This document shows, one piece after another, positions 9,520 to 19,400 of a stretch of 64,000 bases of DNA. The position numbers and the translations under genes are program-made. The stretch spans positions 3,177,501 through 3,241,500 of the forward strand of contig NZ_CP068023.1 in assembly GCF_016695175.1 (NCBI RefSeq). The letters are read 5' to 3'. Below the pieces are notes generated by a model. The model ran no database searches. It was not told the DNA's origin and was given only the letters and a program-made list of their open reading frames with translations. How positions within the stretch are numbered: position 1 is the first letter of the stretch; each line of letters starts with the position of its first letter. The DNA comes from Pseudoalteromonas sp. GCY. GTDB lineage: Bacteria; Pseudomonadota; Gammaproteobacteria; Enterobacterales; Alteromonadaceae.

Positions 9520-10173
9520 ATGACTCAAGATGAAATGAAAAAAGCCGCAGCATGGGCAGCTTTGAACTATGTAGAAGAAAACACCATTGTTGGGGTTGGT
9601 ACAGGCTCAACGGTAAACCACTTTATTGATGCGCTTGGCAGTATCAAGGATCAAATCAAAGGGGCAGTATCAAGCTCTGAAGCTTCAACAGAGAAGCTAA
9701 AAGCACTTGGTATTGAAGTTTTCGAGTTAAACGATGTGTCAGAGCTTGCGGTATATGTTGATGGTGCAGATGAAATCAACAGCACCAACGAAATGATAAA
9801 AGGCGGTGGCGCAGCACTGACGCGCGAGAAAATCGTTGCAGCCGTCGCCAAGAAATTTGTTTGTATTGTTGATAATACTAAGCATGTTGAGACTCTAGGT
9901 GCATTTCCACTACCTGTTGAAGTGATCCCAATGGCGCGTAGCTACGTGGCTAGAGAGTTACTAAAACTAGGTGGCGATCCGGTATACCGCCAAGGCGTCA
10001 TCACTGATAACGGCAATGTCATTCTTGATGTGCATGGCCTAAAAATTAGCGCAGCTAAAGCGCTTGAAGAAAAAATTAACCAGATTGTTGGCGTCGTGAC
10101 TAATGGCTTATTTGCCGCGCGTGGCGCTGACGTTGTAATAACAGGCACTCCAGAAGGGCCTAAAATCAACTAG
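9520..10173 (+). CDS. rpiA: Ribose-5-phosphate isomerase A
   Basis: Interconverts ribose-5-phosphate and ribulose-5-phosphate in the non-oxidative pentose phosphate pathway. The sequence follows E. coli RpiA closely: [18 protein letters not shown] at the start, phosphate loop [12 protein letters not shown], then VDGADEIN and the catalytic block [12 protein letters not shown]. An in-frame ATG at 9499 would add seven residues, but homology supports 9520 (217 residues). The stop is 11 bp before the serA start. The rpiA-serA neighbourhood is also found in E. coli, though here the genes are co-directional and probably co-transcribed. Confidence 0.96.
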   Translation: MTQDEMKKAAAWAALNYVEENTIVGVGTGSTVNHFIDALGSIKDQIKGAVSSSEASTEKLKALGIEVFELNDVSELAVYVDGADEINSTNEMIKGGGAALTREKIVAAVAKKFVCIVDNTKHVETLGAFPLPVEVIPMARSYVARELLKLGGDPVYRQGVITDNGNVILDVHGLKISAAKALEEKINQIVGVVTNGLFAARGADVVITGTPEGPKIN

Positions 10174-10184
10174 TGAGATTACAG

Positions 10185-11414
10185 ATGAGCAAGGTTTCGT
10201 TATCAAAGGATAAAATTCGAATTTTGTTGTTAGAAGGCGTACATCAAAGCGCCGTTGAGACGTTAAAGCGCAACGGTTATAGCAACATAGACTACGTTAA
10301 AACATCCTTACCGGAGCCTGAGCTGATCGAGCGGCTCAAGGACGCTCACTTTGTCGGGATCCGCTCGCGTACTCACCTTACAGAAGCAGTATTAGAACAG
10401 GCTGAAAAGCTGGTCGCTATTGGCTGTTTCTGCATCGGCACCAACCAAGTGGATTTGGATGCCGCTAAAAAACGCGGTATCGCCGTATTCAACGCGCCAT
10501 TTTCTAACACCCGCTCTGTGGCTGAACTCGTACTAGGTGAAATTCTCTTGTTACTGCGCCGTGTTCCTGAGCGTAACGCAAAGGCGCATCGCGGTGAGTG
10601 GGATAAATCTGCCGACGGTTCATACGAAGCCCGTGGTAAAACGCTGGGTATTATTGGTTATGGTCACATTGGCACCCAGCTTGGCATTATGGCTGAGAAT
10701 ATCGGTATGAACGTCGAGTTTTATGACATCGAAGATAAGCTCACGCTCGGCAACGCAACGCAGTTACACACGCTTACGCAATTGCTACAAAGAGCGGACG
10801 TGGTCAGTTTGCATGTGCCAGAGACATCACAGACCAAAAACCTTATCGGCATGGCTGAAATTGAAGTGATGAAGCAAGGCGCAATTCTAATTAACGCATC
10901 ACGCGGAACGGTTGTTGATATCGACGCCTTAGCTGAAGCATTAGCGGCTAAGAAACTTTCCGGCGCTGCTATCGATGTATTCCCCGTTGAGCCAAAATCT
11001 AATCATGAAGAATTTGTCTCACCACTACGCGAGTTTGACAATGTACTGCTAACCCCACACGTTGGTGGCTCTACGCAAGAAGCACAAGAAAACATCGGTG
11101 TGGAAGTCGCGGGCAAGTTGGCGAAGTATTCAGATAATGGTTCAACAGTCACAGCAGTTAACTTCCCGGAAGTTTCTCTACCTGAATTATCAAACCGAAG
11201 TCGTTTATTACACGTACACGTAAACCGCCCAGGCGTACTAACGCAAATCAACCAAGCGTTCGCTCAGCACGGTATCAATATTGCGGCGCAATACCTACAA
11301 ACGGATGAATCTATTGGTTACGTAGTTATCGACGTCGATAGCGACCACTCTGAAGTGGCGTTGAAAGAGTTAAGTGCGGTTGAAGGAACTATCAGAGCAC
11401 GTATTCTTCACTAA
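10185..11414 (+). CDS. serA: D-3-phosphoglycerate dehydrogenase
   Basis: First enzyme of serine biosynthesis, oxidising 3-phosphoglycerate with NAD. Start chosen at 10185 (MSKVSLSKDKI) because it aligns with E. coli SerA; a GTG overlapping the rpiA stop at 10173 would only add four residues. The NAD-binding loop is GIIGYGHIGTQLG, and the catalytic Arg, Glu and His lie in NASRGTVVD, VFPVEPKS and LTPHVGGST. A C-terminal ACT domain (LLHVHVNRPGVLTQINQAF to the end) is present, so feedback inhibition by serine, as in E. coli, is expected. 409 residues, the short SerA type. Confidence 0.97.
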   Translation: MSKVSLSKDKIRILLLEGVHQSAVETLKRNGYSNIDYVKTSLPEPELIERLKDAHFVGIRSRTHLTEAVLEQAEKLVAIGCFCIGTNQVDLDAAKKRGIAVFNAPFSNTRSVAELVLGEILLLLRRVPERNAKAHRGEWDKSADGSYEARGKTLGIIGYGHIGTQLGIMAENIGMNVEFYDIEDKLTLGNATQLHTLTQLLQRADVVSLHVPETSQTKNLIGMAEIEVMKQGAILINASRGTVVDIDALAEALAAKKLSGAAIDVFPVEPKSNHEEFVSPLREFDNVLLTPHVGGSTQEAQENIGVEVAGKLAKYSDNGSTVTAVNFPEVSLPELSNRSRLLHVHVNRPGVLTQINQAFAQHGINIAAQYLQTDESIGYVVIDVDSDHSEVALKELSAVEGTIRARILH

Positions 11415-11447
11415 GAAGAATCATTTGAGGTCTTATACCTCAGGCAT

Positions 11448-11481
11448 AAAAAACCAGTCACTGTGAAGCGACTGGTTTTTT
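11448..11481. terminator. Bidirectional terminator between serA and mdh
   Basis: AAAAAACCAGTC / GACTGGTTTTTT stem with a 10-base loop; A-run on one side and T-run on the other serve both convergent genes. Confidence 0.9.
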
Positions 11482-11494
11482 GTATCAATCCGGC

Positions 11495-12427
11495 TTACGC
11501 CATGAAATCAACACCTTCTTTGATGTCTTTTTCAAGTGTCGCTAGCATGTCGTCTTTTGCTTTTTGCTCAAACGCGCTTAGCTCACCGTAAGGAAGTAAC
11601 TTCTCTACACCATTTTGACCAAGGATAACTGGCTGTGCAAAGAATGTTGCATCGCCTGTGTTACCTTCAACGTATGCGTACTCAAGTACTTCTTCACCTT
11701 GTAGACCTTTCACTAGTGAGAAGCAGAAACGTGCTGCTGCTGCACCCATTGAAAGTGTAGCTGAACCGCCACCCGCTTTAGCTTCAACCACTTCAGTACC
11801 CGCGTTTTGGATACGAGTCGTTAGTGCAGCAACTTCTTCGTCAGTGAACTCAACACCTTCAACTTGAGAAAGCAGAGGTAGAATTGTAGTACCTGAGTGA
11901 CCACCAATTACTGGGATCTTAACTTCAGCAACATCTAGGCCTTTAAGCTCTGCGATGAAGGTTTCAGCGCGGATAACGTCAAGCGTTGTTACACCGAATA
12001 CGCGAGCTGGATCATAAGTACCTGCTTTTTTGAACACTTCGGCAACGATTGGTACCGTGCCATTTACTGGGTTTGTGATGATACCAACAAGTGCTTTAGG
12101 GCAGCTTCTAACGATACCTTCAGCAAGTGTCTTGATGATACCTGCGTTAACGTTGAATAGGTCAGCGCGGTCCATACCAGGCTTACGAGGCATACCAGCA
12201 GGGATAAGCACTACGTCAGCACCAGCAAGAGCTGGGTCTAGGTCGTCTTTACCATAACCCGCTACTTTTACCGCAGTTGGGATGTGAGATAAGTCAACTG
12301 CAACACCAGGTACAACAGGTGCAACGTCATAAAGCGCTAACTCAGAGCCAGCTGGAAGACCATTTTTAAGCAATAAAGATAGAGCTTGACCGATACCGCC
12401 AGCGGCACCTAATACAGCAACTTTCAT
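11495..12427 (-). CDS. mdh: Malate dehydrogenase (NAD-dependent)
   Basis: TCA-cycle enzyme interconverting malate and oxaloacetate. The start at 12427 ([20 protein letters not shown]) is set by homology and a good GGAGAA ribosome site; the longer open frame to 12496 adds 23 unrelated residues. The NAD loop is GAAGGIGQ, the substrate Arg residues lie in [12 protein letters not shown], Asn in [11 protein letters not shown], and the catalytic His in [15 protein letters not shown]. The 310-residue length equals that of enteric Mdh. Divergent from argR, as in E. coli and Vibrio. Confidence 0.97.
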   Translation of the reverse strand: MKVAVLGAAGGIGQALSLLLKNGLPAGSELALYDVAPVVPGVAVDLSHIPTAVKVAGYGKDDLDPALAGADVVLIPAGMPRKPGMDRADLFNVNAGIIKTLAEGIVRSCPKALVGIITNPVNGTVPIVAEVFKKAGTYDPARVFGVTTLDVIRAETFIAELKGLDVAEVKIPVIGGHSGTTILPLLSQVEGVEFTDEEVAALTTRIQNAGTEVVEAKAGGGSATLSMGAAAARFCFSLVKGLQGEEVLEYAYVEGNTGDATFFAQPVILGQNGVEKLLPYGELSAFEQKAKDDMLATLEKDIKEGVDFMA

Positions 12428-12544
12428 TTGGATTCTCCATAATTTGAAGGTGAAATTGAGTGTGCAGTAAAGATAATGAAAAGCGCTGTTAAACACAAAT
12501 TAATCACGGTTATTTTCGAGATTTTTTGACTAATGTCTTAAATA

Positions 12545-12568
12545 AAAGTGTAAAGATCGCGACACTTT
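12545..12568. promoter_or_regulatory. Inverted repeat in the mdh/argR divergent promoter region
   Basis: AAAGTGT and ACACTTT, a perfect 7-bp pair spaced by 10 bp, lie in the 241-bp region between the divergent genes. No clear pair of ARG boxes was seen, so an unassigned operator is as much as can be said. Confidence 0.3.
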
Positions 12569-12668
12569 GTACACTTATGCTTTACGACTGCCATTTTGAT
12601 CGCGCAAATTTGGGAATCTCGGCGGTTTTGTGTAGAATTTAAAGATTAGCCGTAAAAGAAGACAGACT

Positions 12669-13136
12669 ATGCAGCCGCAAGAAAAACAAGAAGCACTGAT
12701 CAAAGCATTTAAAGCCATTTTAAAAGAAGAAAACTTTGGCTCTCAAGGTGAAATTGTTGATGCTCTAAAACAACAAGGGTTTGACAACGTCAGTCAGAGC
12801 AAAGTGTCGCGCATGCTGAGCAAGTTTGGTGCTGTGCGTACACGTAATGCTAAGCAAGAAATGGTTTACTGCTTACCCGCTGAAATGAGCGTTCCAACAG
12901 CAAAAAGCCCTTTGCGTCAGTTAGTCGTTGATATTATGCACAACGAAATGATGATTATTATTCGAACCAGTCCTGGTGCTGCACAATTAATTGCGAGGCT
13001 ACTTGACTCATTAGGCACCGCAGACGGCGTATTAGGTACCATTGCTGGCGATGACACGATTTTTATTGCGCCTGCCAAAGTATCTGAAATCGACGTTACT
13101 TTAGATAAAGTAAAAACCCTGTTCGATAACGTTTAG
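12669..13136 (+). CDS. argR: Arginine repressor ArgR
   Basis: Hexameric, arginine-dependent DNA-binding repressor of arginine biosynthesis; also an accessory factor in plasmid-dimer recombination in E. coli. The N-terminal winged helix (1-75) contains [37 protein letters not shown], nearly identical to E. coli. The C-terminal trimerisation and arginine-binding domain contains [14 protein letters not shown] and [13 protein letters not shown], the latter with the two Asp residues that bind arginine. The 155-residue length is standard. Confidence 0.97.
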   Translation: MQPQEKQEALIKAFKAILKEENFGSQGEIVDALKQQGFDNVSQSKVSRMLSKFGAVRTRNAKQEMVYCLPAEMSVPTAKSPLRQLVVDIMHNEMMIIIRTSPGAAQLIARLLDSLGTADGVLGTIAGDDTIFIAPAKVSEIDVTLDKVKTLFDNV

Positions 13137-13151
13137 TCTATTATTTTATTA

Positions 13152-13173
13152 GTGCTAACTCACAAGTTAGCAC
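13152..13173 (+). terminator. Hairpin after argR
   Basis: GTGCTAAC-tcacaa-GTTAGCAC, a perfect 8-bp stem 16 bp past the argR stop. There is no T-run, so it may be rho-dependent or simply a stable 3' end. Confidence 0.5.
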
Positions 13174-13548
13174 TTACTTAGCACTTACCTTGATACTTTC
13201 CCCCAACAAGCACGCTTTCCACTATCACGATAAACAGAATAAATTGCTTATCTTTACAGCAAAAAAACGTTTGACATAATATGTCTAATTGTGGCAACTT
13301 TAGAAACACATGTGAGGCTTTCTCACTACGCATGGATGGTTTTTAAGCTGATTGACTAGCTTCTCGGATTTGTTTCCTACAGTGTCTCCGTCTTACCGGA
13401 CACGAACGCTATTCGCTTCACTCAATCATCTCACATTCTATGATGCGGAACTCACCGCTTGATAAACACAAAGACACCTTATGGCGCTGAGTGGACAATT
13501 CACTTACTTAACCGCTTAAAAGGAAATACAAGGAACTAAGGAACAGCA
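13174..13548. other. Non-coding stretch upstream of the yqiJ-yqiK-ATPase cluster
   Basis: No gene was seen in these 375 bp. A perfect palindrome GACATA-a-TATGTC lies at 13273-13285, inside a TTGACA-like sequence; it could be an operator for the downstream cluster, but no convincing -10 element follows at the right distance. The yqiJ ribosome site (AAGGAACAGCA) is at the right end. Confidence 0.4.
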
Positions 13549-14160
13549 ATGGAATTTTTAAATACTGCATTTACGTTTCCCACTGTTATTTTTTCAACAC
13601 TATTACTCATAGTGTTGTTGTTCTGGTTAATTGCTTTACTCGGTTTTACTGATATCGATATCTTAGAAGGCGATATTGATATTGAAGCCGAAGGCGCAAG
13701 CTCTGGTTCTTTTTGGGAGGTCGCTTTTGGTGGCGTCCCAGTGAGTATTTCACTGAGTTTAATCATCGCGCTGGGTTGGATTATCAGTATTTATGTGCAA
13801 CAGTTTTTTGCTTATCTATTGGGCAATGGCATTTTTTACTACCTGATGGGCACGGTATTTATGCTTGCCAGCCTCATTGTTGCATTACCACTAACCGCTG
13901 TAATTGTAAGGCCATTACGACGCTTTTTCGAAAGCCAAGAAACCACTTCTAAGCAAGCGCTGGTTGGGCTCGAATGCGTTATTGCAACATCAAAAGTTAG
14001 CAACACTTTCGGTCAAGCCAGAGTATATATTCAAGGAACGGAGCAACTCATCGAAGTGCGCTCGGATGAAGATAACACTTTCACACTAGGAGACTGTGCC
14101 TTACTTATCGAACATGACACCCTTACACATAGCTACACGATTGTGGCTAAACCTTGGTAA
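13549..14160 (+). CDS. yqiJ: YqiJ-like inner-membrane protein with C-terminal OB-fold (NfeD-like) domain
   Basis: Partner protein usually encoded before a flotillin. Two to three membrane segments are visible (about 10-37, 64-90 and 98-125), with an acidic loop between the first two (DIDILEGDIDIEAEG) and a short helical joint, followed by a soluble domain from about 140 (ALVGLECVIATSKVSNTFGQARVYI) that looks like the NfeD/OB fold. Length 203 matches E. coli YqiJ (about 209), whose gene is likewise followed by yqiK. In the general NfeD-flotillin pairing the OB domain is thought to assist flotillin assembly. The start is supported by AAGGAACAGCA. Confidence 0.85.
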   Translation: MEFLNTAFTFPTVIFSTLLLIVLLFWLIALLGFTDIDILEGDIDIEAEGASSGSFWEVAFGGVPVSISLSLIIALGWIISIYVQQFFAYLLGNGIFYYLMGTVFMLASLIVALPLTAVIVRPLRRFFESQETTSKQALVGLECVIATSKVSNTFGQARVYIQGTEQLIEVRSDEDNTFTLGDCALLIEHDTLTHSYTIVAKPW

Positions 14161-14189
14161 TAGTACGGAAAATAACGGAATTTAGGAAC

Positions 14190-14214
14190 GAGTTGGCATA
14201 GCTAATACCAACTC
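14190..14214 (+). repeat. Hairpin in the yqiJ-yqiK gap
   Basis: GAGTTGG and CCAACTC, a perfect 7-bp stem with an 11-base loop, lie in the 83-bp gap between the two genes. With no T-run it could be an mRNA-processing or stability element rather than a terminator. Confidence 0.4.
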
Positions 14215-14243
14215 AAACAACATAGCGCAACGCAGGAAAAAAC

Positions 14244-16421
14244 ATGGAATTTCTAAACAACCTCGGACCGGTGCTCGCAATCGTGGGCATATCCATCGTC
14301 ATTATTTTTGCCATTCTACTTCTGATTGGAAAGTTCTACCGCAAGGTTGAACAAGGTCAGGCATTGATCATCAACAAGATGAAAAACGAGCCGGATGTCA
14401 CGACAACGGGCGGCATTGTGCTACCTGTGATCCATAAAATGGAAGTCATGGATATTTCAACTAACCGCATGGTACTAGAGCGTCGTGAAAACAGCGGCCT
14501 GATCTGTAAAGATAATATCCGTGCTGACATCGCCATTACTTTTTACATTCGCGTAAACGAAAACAAAGAAGATATCCTACGCGTTGCGAAACAAGTTGGC
14601 TGTGCCCGCGCATCTGCACCAGAAACCTTACAAGCATTATTTGAGGCAAAATTCTCCGAAGCCTTGAAAACCGTTGGTAAGCGCATGAATTTTGAGGAGC
14701 TATTTACACATCGTAATGAGTTCCGAGATTCTATTAAAGAAGTGATTGGACAAGATTTATCTGGCTATACGTTAGAAGATGTAGCAATTGATTATCTTGA
14801 ACAAACCTCGATCGACAAGTTAGATCCAAATAACATTCTTGACGCTGAAGGTATTCGCCGTATTACCGAAAAAACCTCACGCCAAAACGTAGAAACTAAC
14901 CAGCTTAAATGTGATGAAAAAGCGCAAATCGACAACCAAAACCAAGCTGCCTTTGAAAAAGCCGCAGAAGTCGAGCGCCAACGTGAAGATGCCAGCGCGA
15001 GACAACGCCGTGAAATCGAGTCGGTGCGCGCTCGCGAAGCCGCTGAAGCTGAACGTGTTAAGCATGAAGAGCGCTTAAAGGCCGAAGAAGCACGCCTCAA
15101 AGCGGACGAAGCAATTGCAATTGCAGAACACAACAAACAACGCGAAATCGATGTTGCAGAGCAAAATCGCCTTCGCTTACTCGGCATAGAAGAAGAAAAA
15201 GTCACGCGTTCTCGCCAGATTGAAATTATCGAACGTGAGCGTGAAACCGAAATACTACGTATTCAAAAGGCCAAAGCGCTAGAAGTTGAACGTAAAGAGA
15301 TTGCCGATGTTCAGCGTGAACGGGTTGCCGTTGAGAAAACCGTTGCCGAGGAACAAGAGCGCATCAAAGACGTGCAATGTATTGCTGAAGCCGAGCGTGA
15401 GAAGCAAGCGAAAATTATTCTTGCTCAAGCAGAGGCCGAAGAAGCGTTGGTTAAAGATATTGAAGCGGCTAAAGCTAAAGAGCAAGCTGCCGAATTTAAA
15501 GCCCGTGAAATGGAAAAAATGGCTGCGGCGGAGCTGCGTATTGCGAACCAAACCGCTGAGTCGAAGAAAATTCTTGCCGAAGCTGCTCAGGTTGAAGCGG
15601 CAGCGCCTGGTCTTGCAGAAGCCGATATCATTAAGGCTAAAGCCGCTGCAAGTGCGATACAGGGTGAAACAGACGCCAAAGTGCTACAGCAAAAACTAGA
15701 AGCCGAAGCACAAGGTAAACGTGATATTGGCCGCGCCGAAGCCGAAGTACAAGCAGCAATGGCAGAGGCAACCAAGAAGCAAAGTGAAGCCGAAGCGCAA
15801 GGCAAACGTGAAATTGGTTTGGCAGAAGCTGAGGTTCAATCAGCAATGGCTGAGGCAATTGAAAAACAAGGAGAAGCAGAAGCTATCAACCTTGAACGTA
15901 AGATGTCAGCAGAAGCCAAAGGTCTTACAGAGAAGCTGGAAGCACTTAATAAGATGGATAAAGACGCCCGTGAATACGAAAGCTTCACGCTACAGTTAAA
16001 CCAACAGAAAGAGCTGACGCTTGCGAGTATCGAGGCGAACAAACAAGTTTCTGCAAGTCAGGCTGAAGTATTAGGTAAAGCATTGAGCGGTGCTGATATC
16101 AACTTTATGGGCGGCGACGGCCAGTTCTTTAACCAGTTTATGAATGCCATCACAGTAGGCAAGTCAATTGACGGCTTAGTAGGCGAAAGTAAGACGGTAC
16201 AAACCGTATTTAAAGATCACCTAAACGGTGAACGTAATTTGATGGACGACCTAAAAGGGGTATTGGCTGGTGCCAATGCGTCGTCGGAAACGCTAAAAAA
16301 CATCAACATGAGTAAGTTCTTCCAACAGCTAAGCAATAGCTCAGATGCGGACAAACAGCAGCTACTCAGGTTACTTGGCGGCTCGTTAAATGGCAGTAAA
16401 CAAAGCGAACCACTAGAGTAA
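14244..16421 (+). CDS. yqiK: YqiK-type flotillin (SPFH/band 7 protein) with extended helical tail
   Basis: Inner-membrane scaffold of the flotillin family, which organises detergent-resistant membrane patches. One N-terminal membrane segment (about 8-29) is followed by the SPFH domain (about 30-210, with LICKDNIRADIAITFYIRV and EELFTHRNEFRDSIKEVI). From about 215 to 620 the protein is an Ala/Glu/Lys/Arg-rich coiled coil with flotillin-type EA repeats. The 725 residues are far more than E. coli YqiK (about 553); part of the excess is a 29-residue tandem duplication at 15699-15872. The C-terminus (NNLMDDLKGV... SSDADKQQLLRLLGG) is less repetitive. Gene order with yqiJ and the giant ATPase suggests the three act together at the membrane. 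Confidence 0.92.
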   Translation: MEFLNNLGPVLAIVGISIVIIFAILLLIGKFYRKVEQGQALIINKMKNEPDVTTTGGIVLPVIHKMEVMDISTNRMVLERRENSGLICKDNIRADIAITFYIRVNENKEDILRVAKQVGCARASAPETLQALFEAKFSEALKTVGKRMNFEELFTHRNEFRDSIKEVIGQDLSGYTLEDVAIDYLEQTSIDKLDPNNILDAEGIRRITEKTSRQNVETNQLKCDEKAQIDNQNQAAFEKAAEVERQREDASARQRREIESVRAREAAEAERVKHEERLKAEEARLKADEAIAIAEHNKQREIDVAEQNRLRLLGIEEEKVTRSRQIEIIERERETEILRIQKAKALEVERKEIADVQRERVAVEKTVAEEQERIKDVQCIAEAEREKQAKIILAQAEAEEALVKDIEAAKAKEQAAEFKAREMEKMAAAELRIANQTAESKKILAEAAQVEAAAPGLAEADIIKAKAAASAIQGETDAKVLQQKLEAEAQGKRDIGRAEAEVQAAMAEATKKQSEAEAQGKREIGLAEAEVQSAMAEAIEKQGEAEAINLERKMSAEAKGLTEKLEALNKMDKDAREYESFTLQLNQQKELTLASIEANKQVSASQAEVLGKALSGADINFMGGDGQFFNQFMNAITVGKSIDGLVGESKTVQTVFKDHLNGERNLMDDLKGVLAGANASSETLKNINMSKFFQQLSNSSDADKQQLLRLLGGSLNGSKQSEPLE
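15699..15872 (+). repeat. 87-bp tandem duplication inside the flotillin coiled coil
   Basis: Two in-frame units of 87 bp each (15699-15785 and 15786-15872) encode 29-residue repeats beginning EAEAQGKR and containing AEAEVQ, with a third copy beginning at 15873 (EAEA). DNA copies differ at many third positions, so the duplication is not recent. Confidence 0.85.
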
Positions 16422-16429
16422 TTAACCCT

Positions 16430-16454
16430 GAGGAGTCAATCTGCTTGACTCCTC
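16430..16454 (+). repeat. 9-bp hairpin between yqiK and the giant ATPase gene
   Basis: GAGGAGTCA and TGACTCCTC form a perfect stem with a 7-base loop in the 70-bp gap. It is followed by TCCCCCATTTG rather than a T-run, so partial attenuation or an mRNA processing signal is possible. Confidence 0.5.
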
Positions 16455-16491
16455 TCCCCCATTTGCGACAGCGCACATAGGAAAGCAAAGA

Positions 16492-19400
16492 ATGACGGAA
16501 GCAACGCAACAAGCGCCAGAGCGAACGCTCGAACAAGACTCTTATCAACTTATTAAACGCCGGCTTAGTAACTTTGGCGGTGAACTGAAAAGTCAGATAG
16601 ATAAACTCAACCAACAGCGTGTTGACACATTTGGCAGCACCGAGCTTAAAGTGAAAGGTCGAGCAAGAGTTCGTACTGAGCATAACTGCGTACCGCGCGA
16701 CATTGTACTGATCGGCGACAAGCTTATCTTTGCTTATAATGTGTTTATGGGGCTTAAACAAAATACCCAAGTCAGCGATGTATTCACCGTACAAAAGCTA
16801 CACCTGCAAGAAGACCATTACGAAATAGAACCTTACCCGCAAGAAACTAAATTCCTCACTGACCAACGTTTCTTACGCGACTTTGACGAACTATACACGT
16901 ATTACAAAGACACCCGTCTACAACACCTATTTGTTAAATCAAACAAGCTCTTTGCGCTATTTCAGATTGGCGAAAAGCTCTCTGATGTCCGCGTGTTTCG
17001 CTGGCAAATCGCCAAAGACGAAACCTTAGATTATATTGATAATCGAGGAGAGCGCGACCTAGGCGAAGTGGAAAACTTTGACTTTGAATGGCAAAAAACC
17101 GATCGCGCCGATCACGTCGAAGGCCGTCACCCACATATTAATGTGAACGACAAAGTGTTTATTGAAGTATCGAGTGGCAAACTCACCGTAAAAATAGAAA
17201 ACAATACCCAAAGCGGTGAAGGTATTTATCAAGAAGCCGTTGATGACGCCAGTCAATCACTCGCAGATTGCGATTTGCGTTTTGCCGAAGTTGGCGAAAT
17301 GGTGTTGTTAAAGTTACTTCCCTACCGTGAAAAACAGTGGCGTTATTTTATTTATAATTGCCGCACCCAGCAGGTATTACGCCAAGATGCGCTGGGTGGT
17401 GCCTGTGTTCAATTACCTGAGAACCAAGGGATTATTTTTCCTGGTGGCTATTATTTACAATCTGGGCAAACACGCTATTTTGACGACCAACTGGACGATT
17501 TAATTTTCCATCGCCAGATCAAATCACCCAATGGTGAAGATGTACTGTATATCTTCTACGAACCAAACGAGGGTCGTTACGCACTTTTCTCTTACAATAT
17601 TATTGAAAAAAACCTGCAAAATCCCATTTATTGTCATGGCTATGGTATTTATGACGATGGCTTAGCGCTAACCTTTAAAGCAGAGCCAGAGCCTGAGCGC
17701 GTACATCCTATTCAAATCTGGCAAAGCCCATTTTGTGGCAGCGAGTTTGCCGCACAAGCCCCTCGCGCAACCGGCTTATTTGGCCGGATCGGCAACCCGG
17801 ATTTAGTACGCGCGATTTCTGATTTATACAGTGTGTTCCAAGCCATTAACGAACAAAGCCCCACAGTCTTTCATTATGAAGATTTAATTGCCCTCACCCG
17901 CAGTATTTTAGACCGCTATCATTGGCTTGCTGAAGCGGACTTTGCAGATATCACAGCAAAACTACATGAAATTTTTGAAACCTCGGAGCAGGTACTAGAC
18001 GAATTTGAAAAGGTAAGCCAAATTGAGGCCGACGCTCGGCGCGCAGAAACCGAAATAGAGCAAGCCATGCAAGATGTGCTTCGCGAGGTGAGACCAGATA
18101 GCTTTAAAACAGCGGAGCAGTTTGTCCAGAGCTTAGAATCTCTCAAACGCTTAAAAGGCAAAGTGATCAGCCTTGAAGAAGTGAAGTATATCAATCTTGA
18201 CGCGCTATCTGCCATGCAGCAGCAGATTGATGAGCAAACCCTGAGCTTAAGCCATAAAACCGCGGAGTTTTTGCAGCAAGATAGTGCTTTGGCGCCCTAC
18301 TACGAGCAGCTAGACTCCTTAGAGCAAGCCAGAGCACAAACAGAGAGTGTCACCGAGCTTAACGGCTTTTTGGCGACCTTGGAAACCTTGAGCGCTGAAC
18401 TTGATCTGCTCAACCATACCATGCTTGATCTCGACATTGACGATAGCCGCATTCGCACTAAAATTTTGGAAGATGTCAGCGCCATTTATGGTCAAGTAAA
18501 CCGCGCCAAAGCAGCGTTAGAAATTCAGAAAAAGAGCGTGGGCAGTGTTGAAGCAAAAGCCGAATTCGCGGCTCGTTTTAAGCTTTTCAGCCAAAGTATT
18601 ACCAGCGGTCTAAGCGCTGCCAAAACCCCAGAGCAATGTGACGACCAGCTATCTCGCTTACTTATCCAATTAGAAGAGCTCGAGTCTCAATTTAGTCAGT
18701 ATGATGAGTTTTTAACGGAGATCTTGTCTAAACGTGATGACGTTTATGAAAGCTTTGAGGCGCACAAACAGCAGCTCATTGACGAAAGACAGCGCCGCGC
18801 GCTGAGTCTAGCAAACGCTGCCGAGCGTATTTTACAGGGGGTGACACGACGCTCGCAAAGTTTTAAAACCTTAGATGACATCAATAGCTACTTTGCCTCC
18901 GACCCTATGATTGGCAAGCTTCGCGATTTAACGCAAGAGCTAAAGCGCCTAAGCGATGAAGTGAAGGCGGATGATATTCAAGCCAAACTCAAGGCCTGCA
19001 AAGATCAAGCGATCCGCGCTTTGCGAGACAAGCAAGATATTTATATTGATGGTGGCAATACCGTTAAAGTCGGCAAACATGCGTTTAGTTTCAATAAACA
19101 AATCCTTGATTTAACTTTGCTGCCTCGTGGTGAACAGCTGATGTTACACCTCACTGGCACTGAGTATTTTGATACTATTCCTGACGATAAGATCAATCAA
19201 CAGCTCAATGATGCAAGCACGTACTGGGAGCAAAACCTGATCTCAGAAAACCGTCACTTGTATCGAGGCGAGTACCTTGCAGCTCAAGTATTAGCGGCTG
19301 CGGAGCAAGATGGCAACGACTTTAGTCAAGCGGATCTAGAACTTGCAGTTGATGAGGGAAGTTTACTGCCTATCGTACAAAAATTTGCAGAACCCCGATA

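Noticed and set aside
12428..12668. ARG boxes for ArgR autoregulation
   Set aside because: No pair of 18-bp imperfect palindromes at the expected spacing could be found by eye.
14792..16042. Several long frames antisense or out of frame within the flotillin gene
   Set aside because: They are by-products of the biased Ala/Glu/Lys codon repeats in yqiK.
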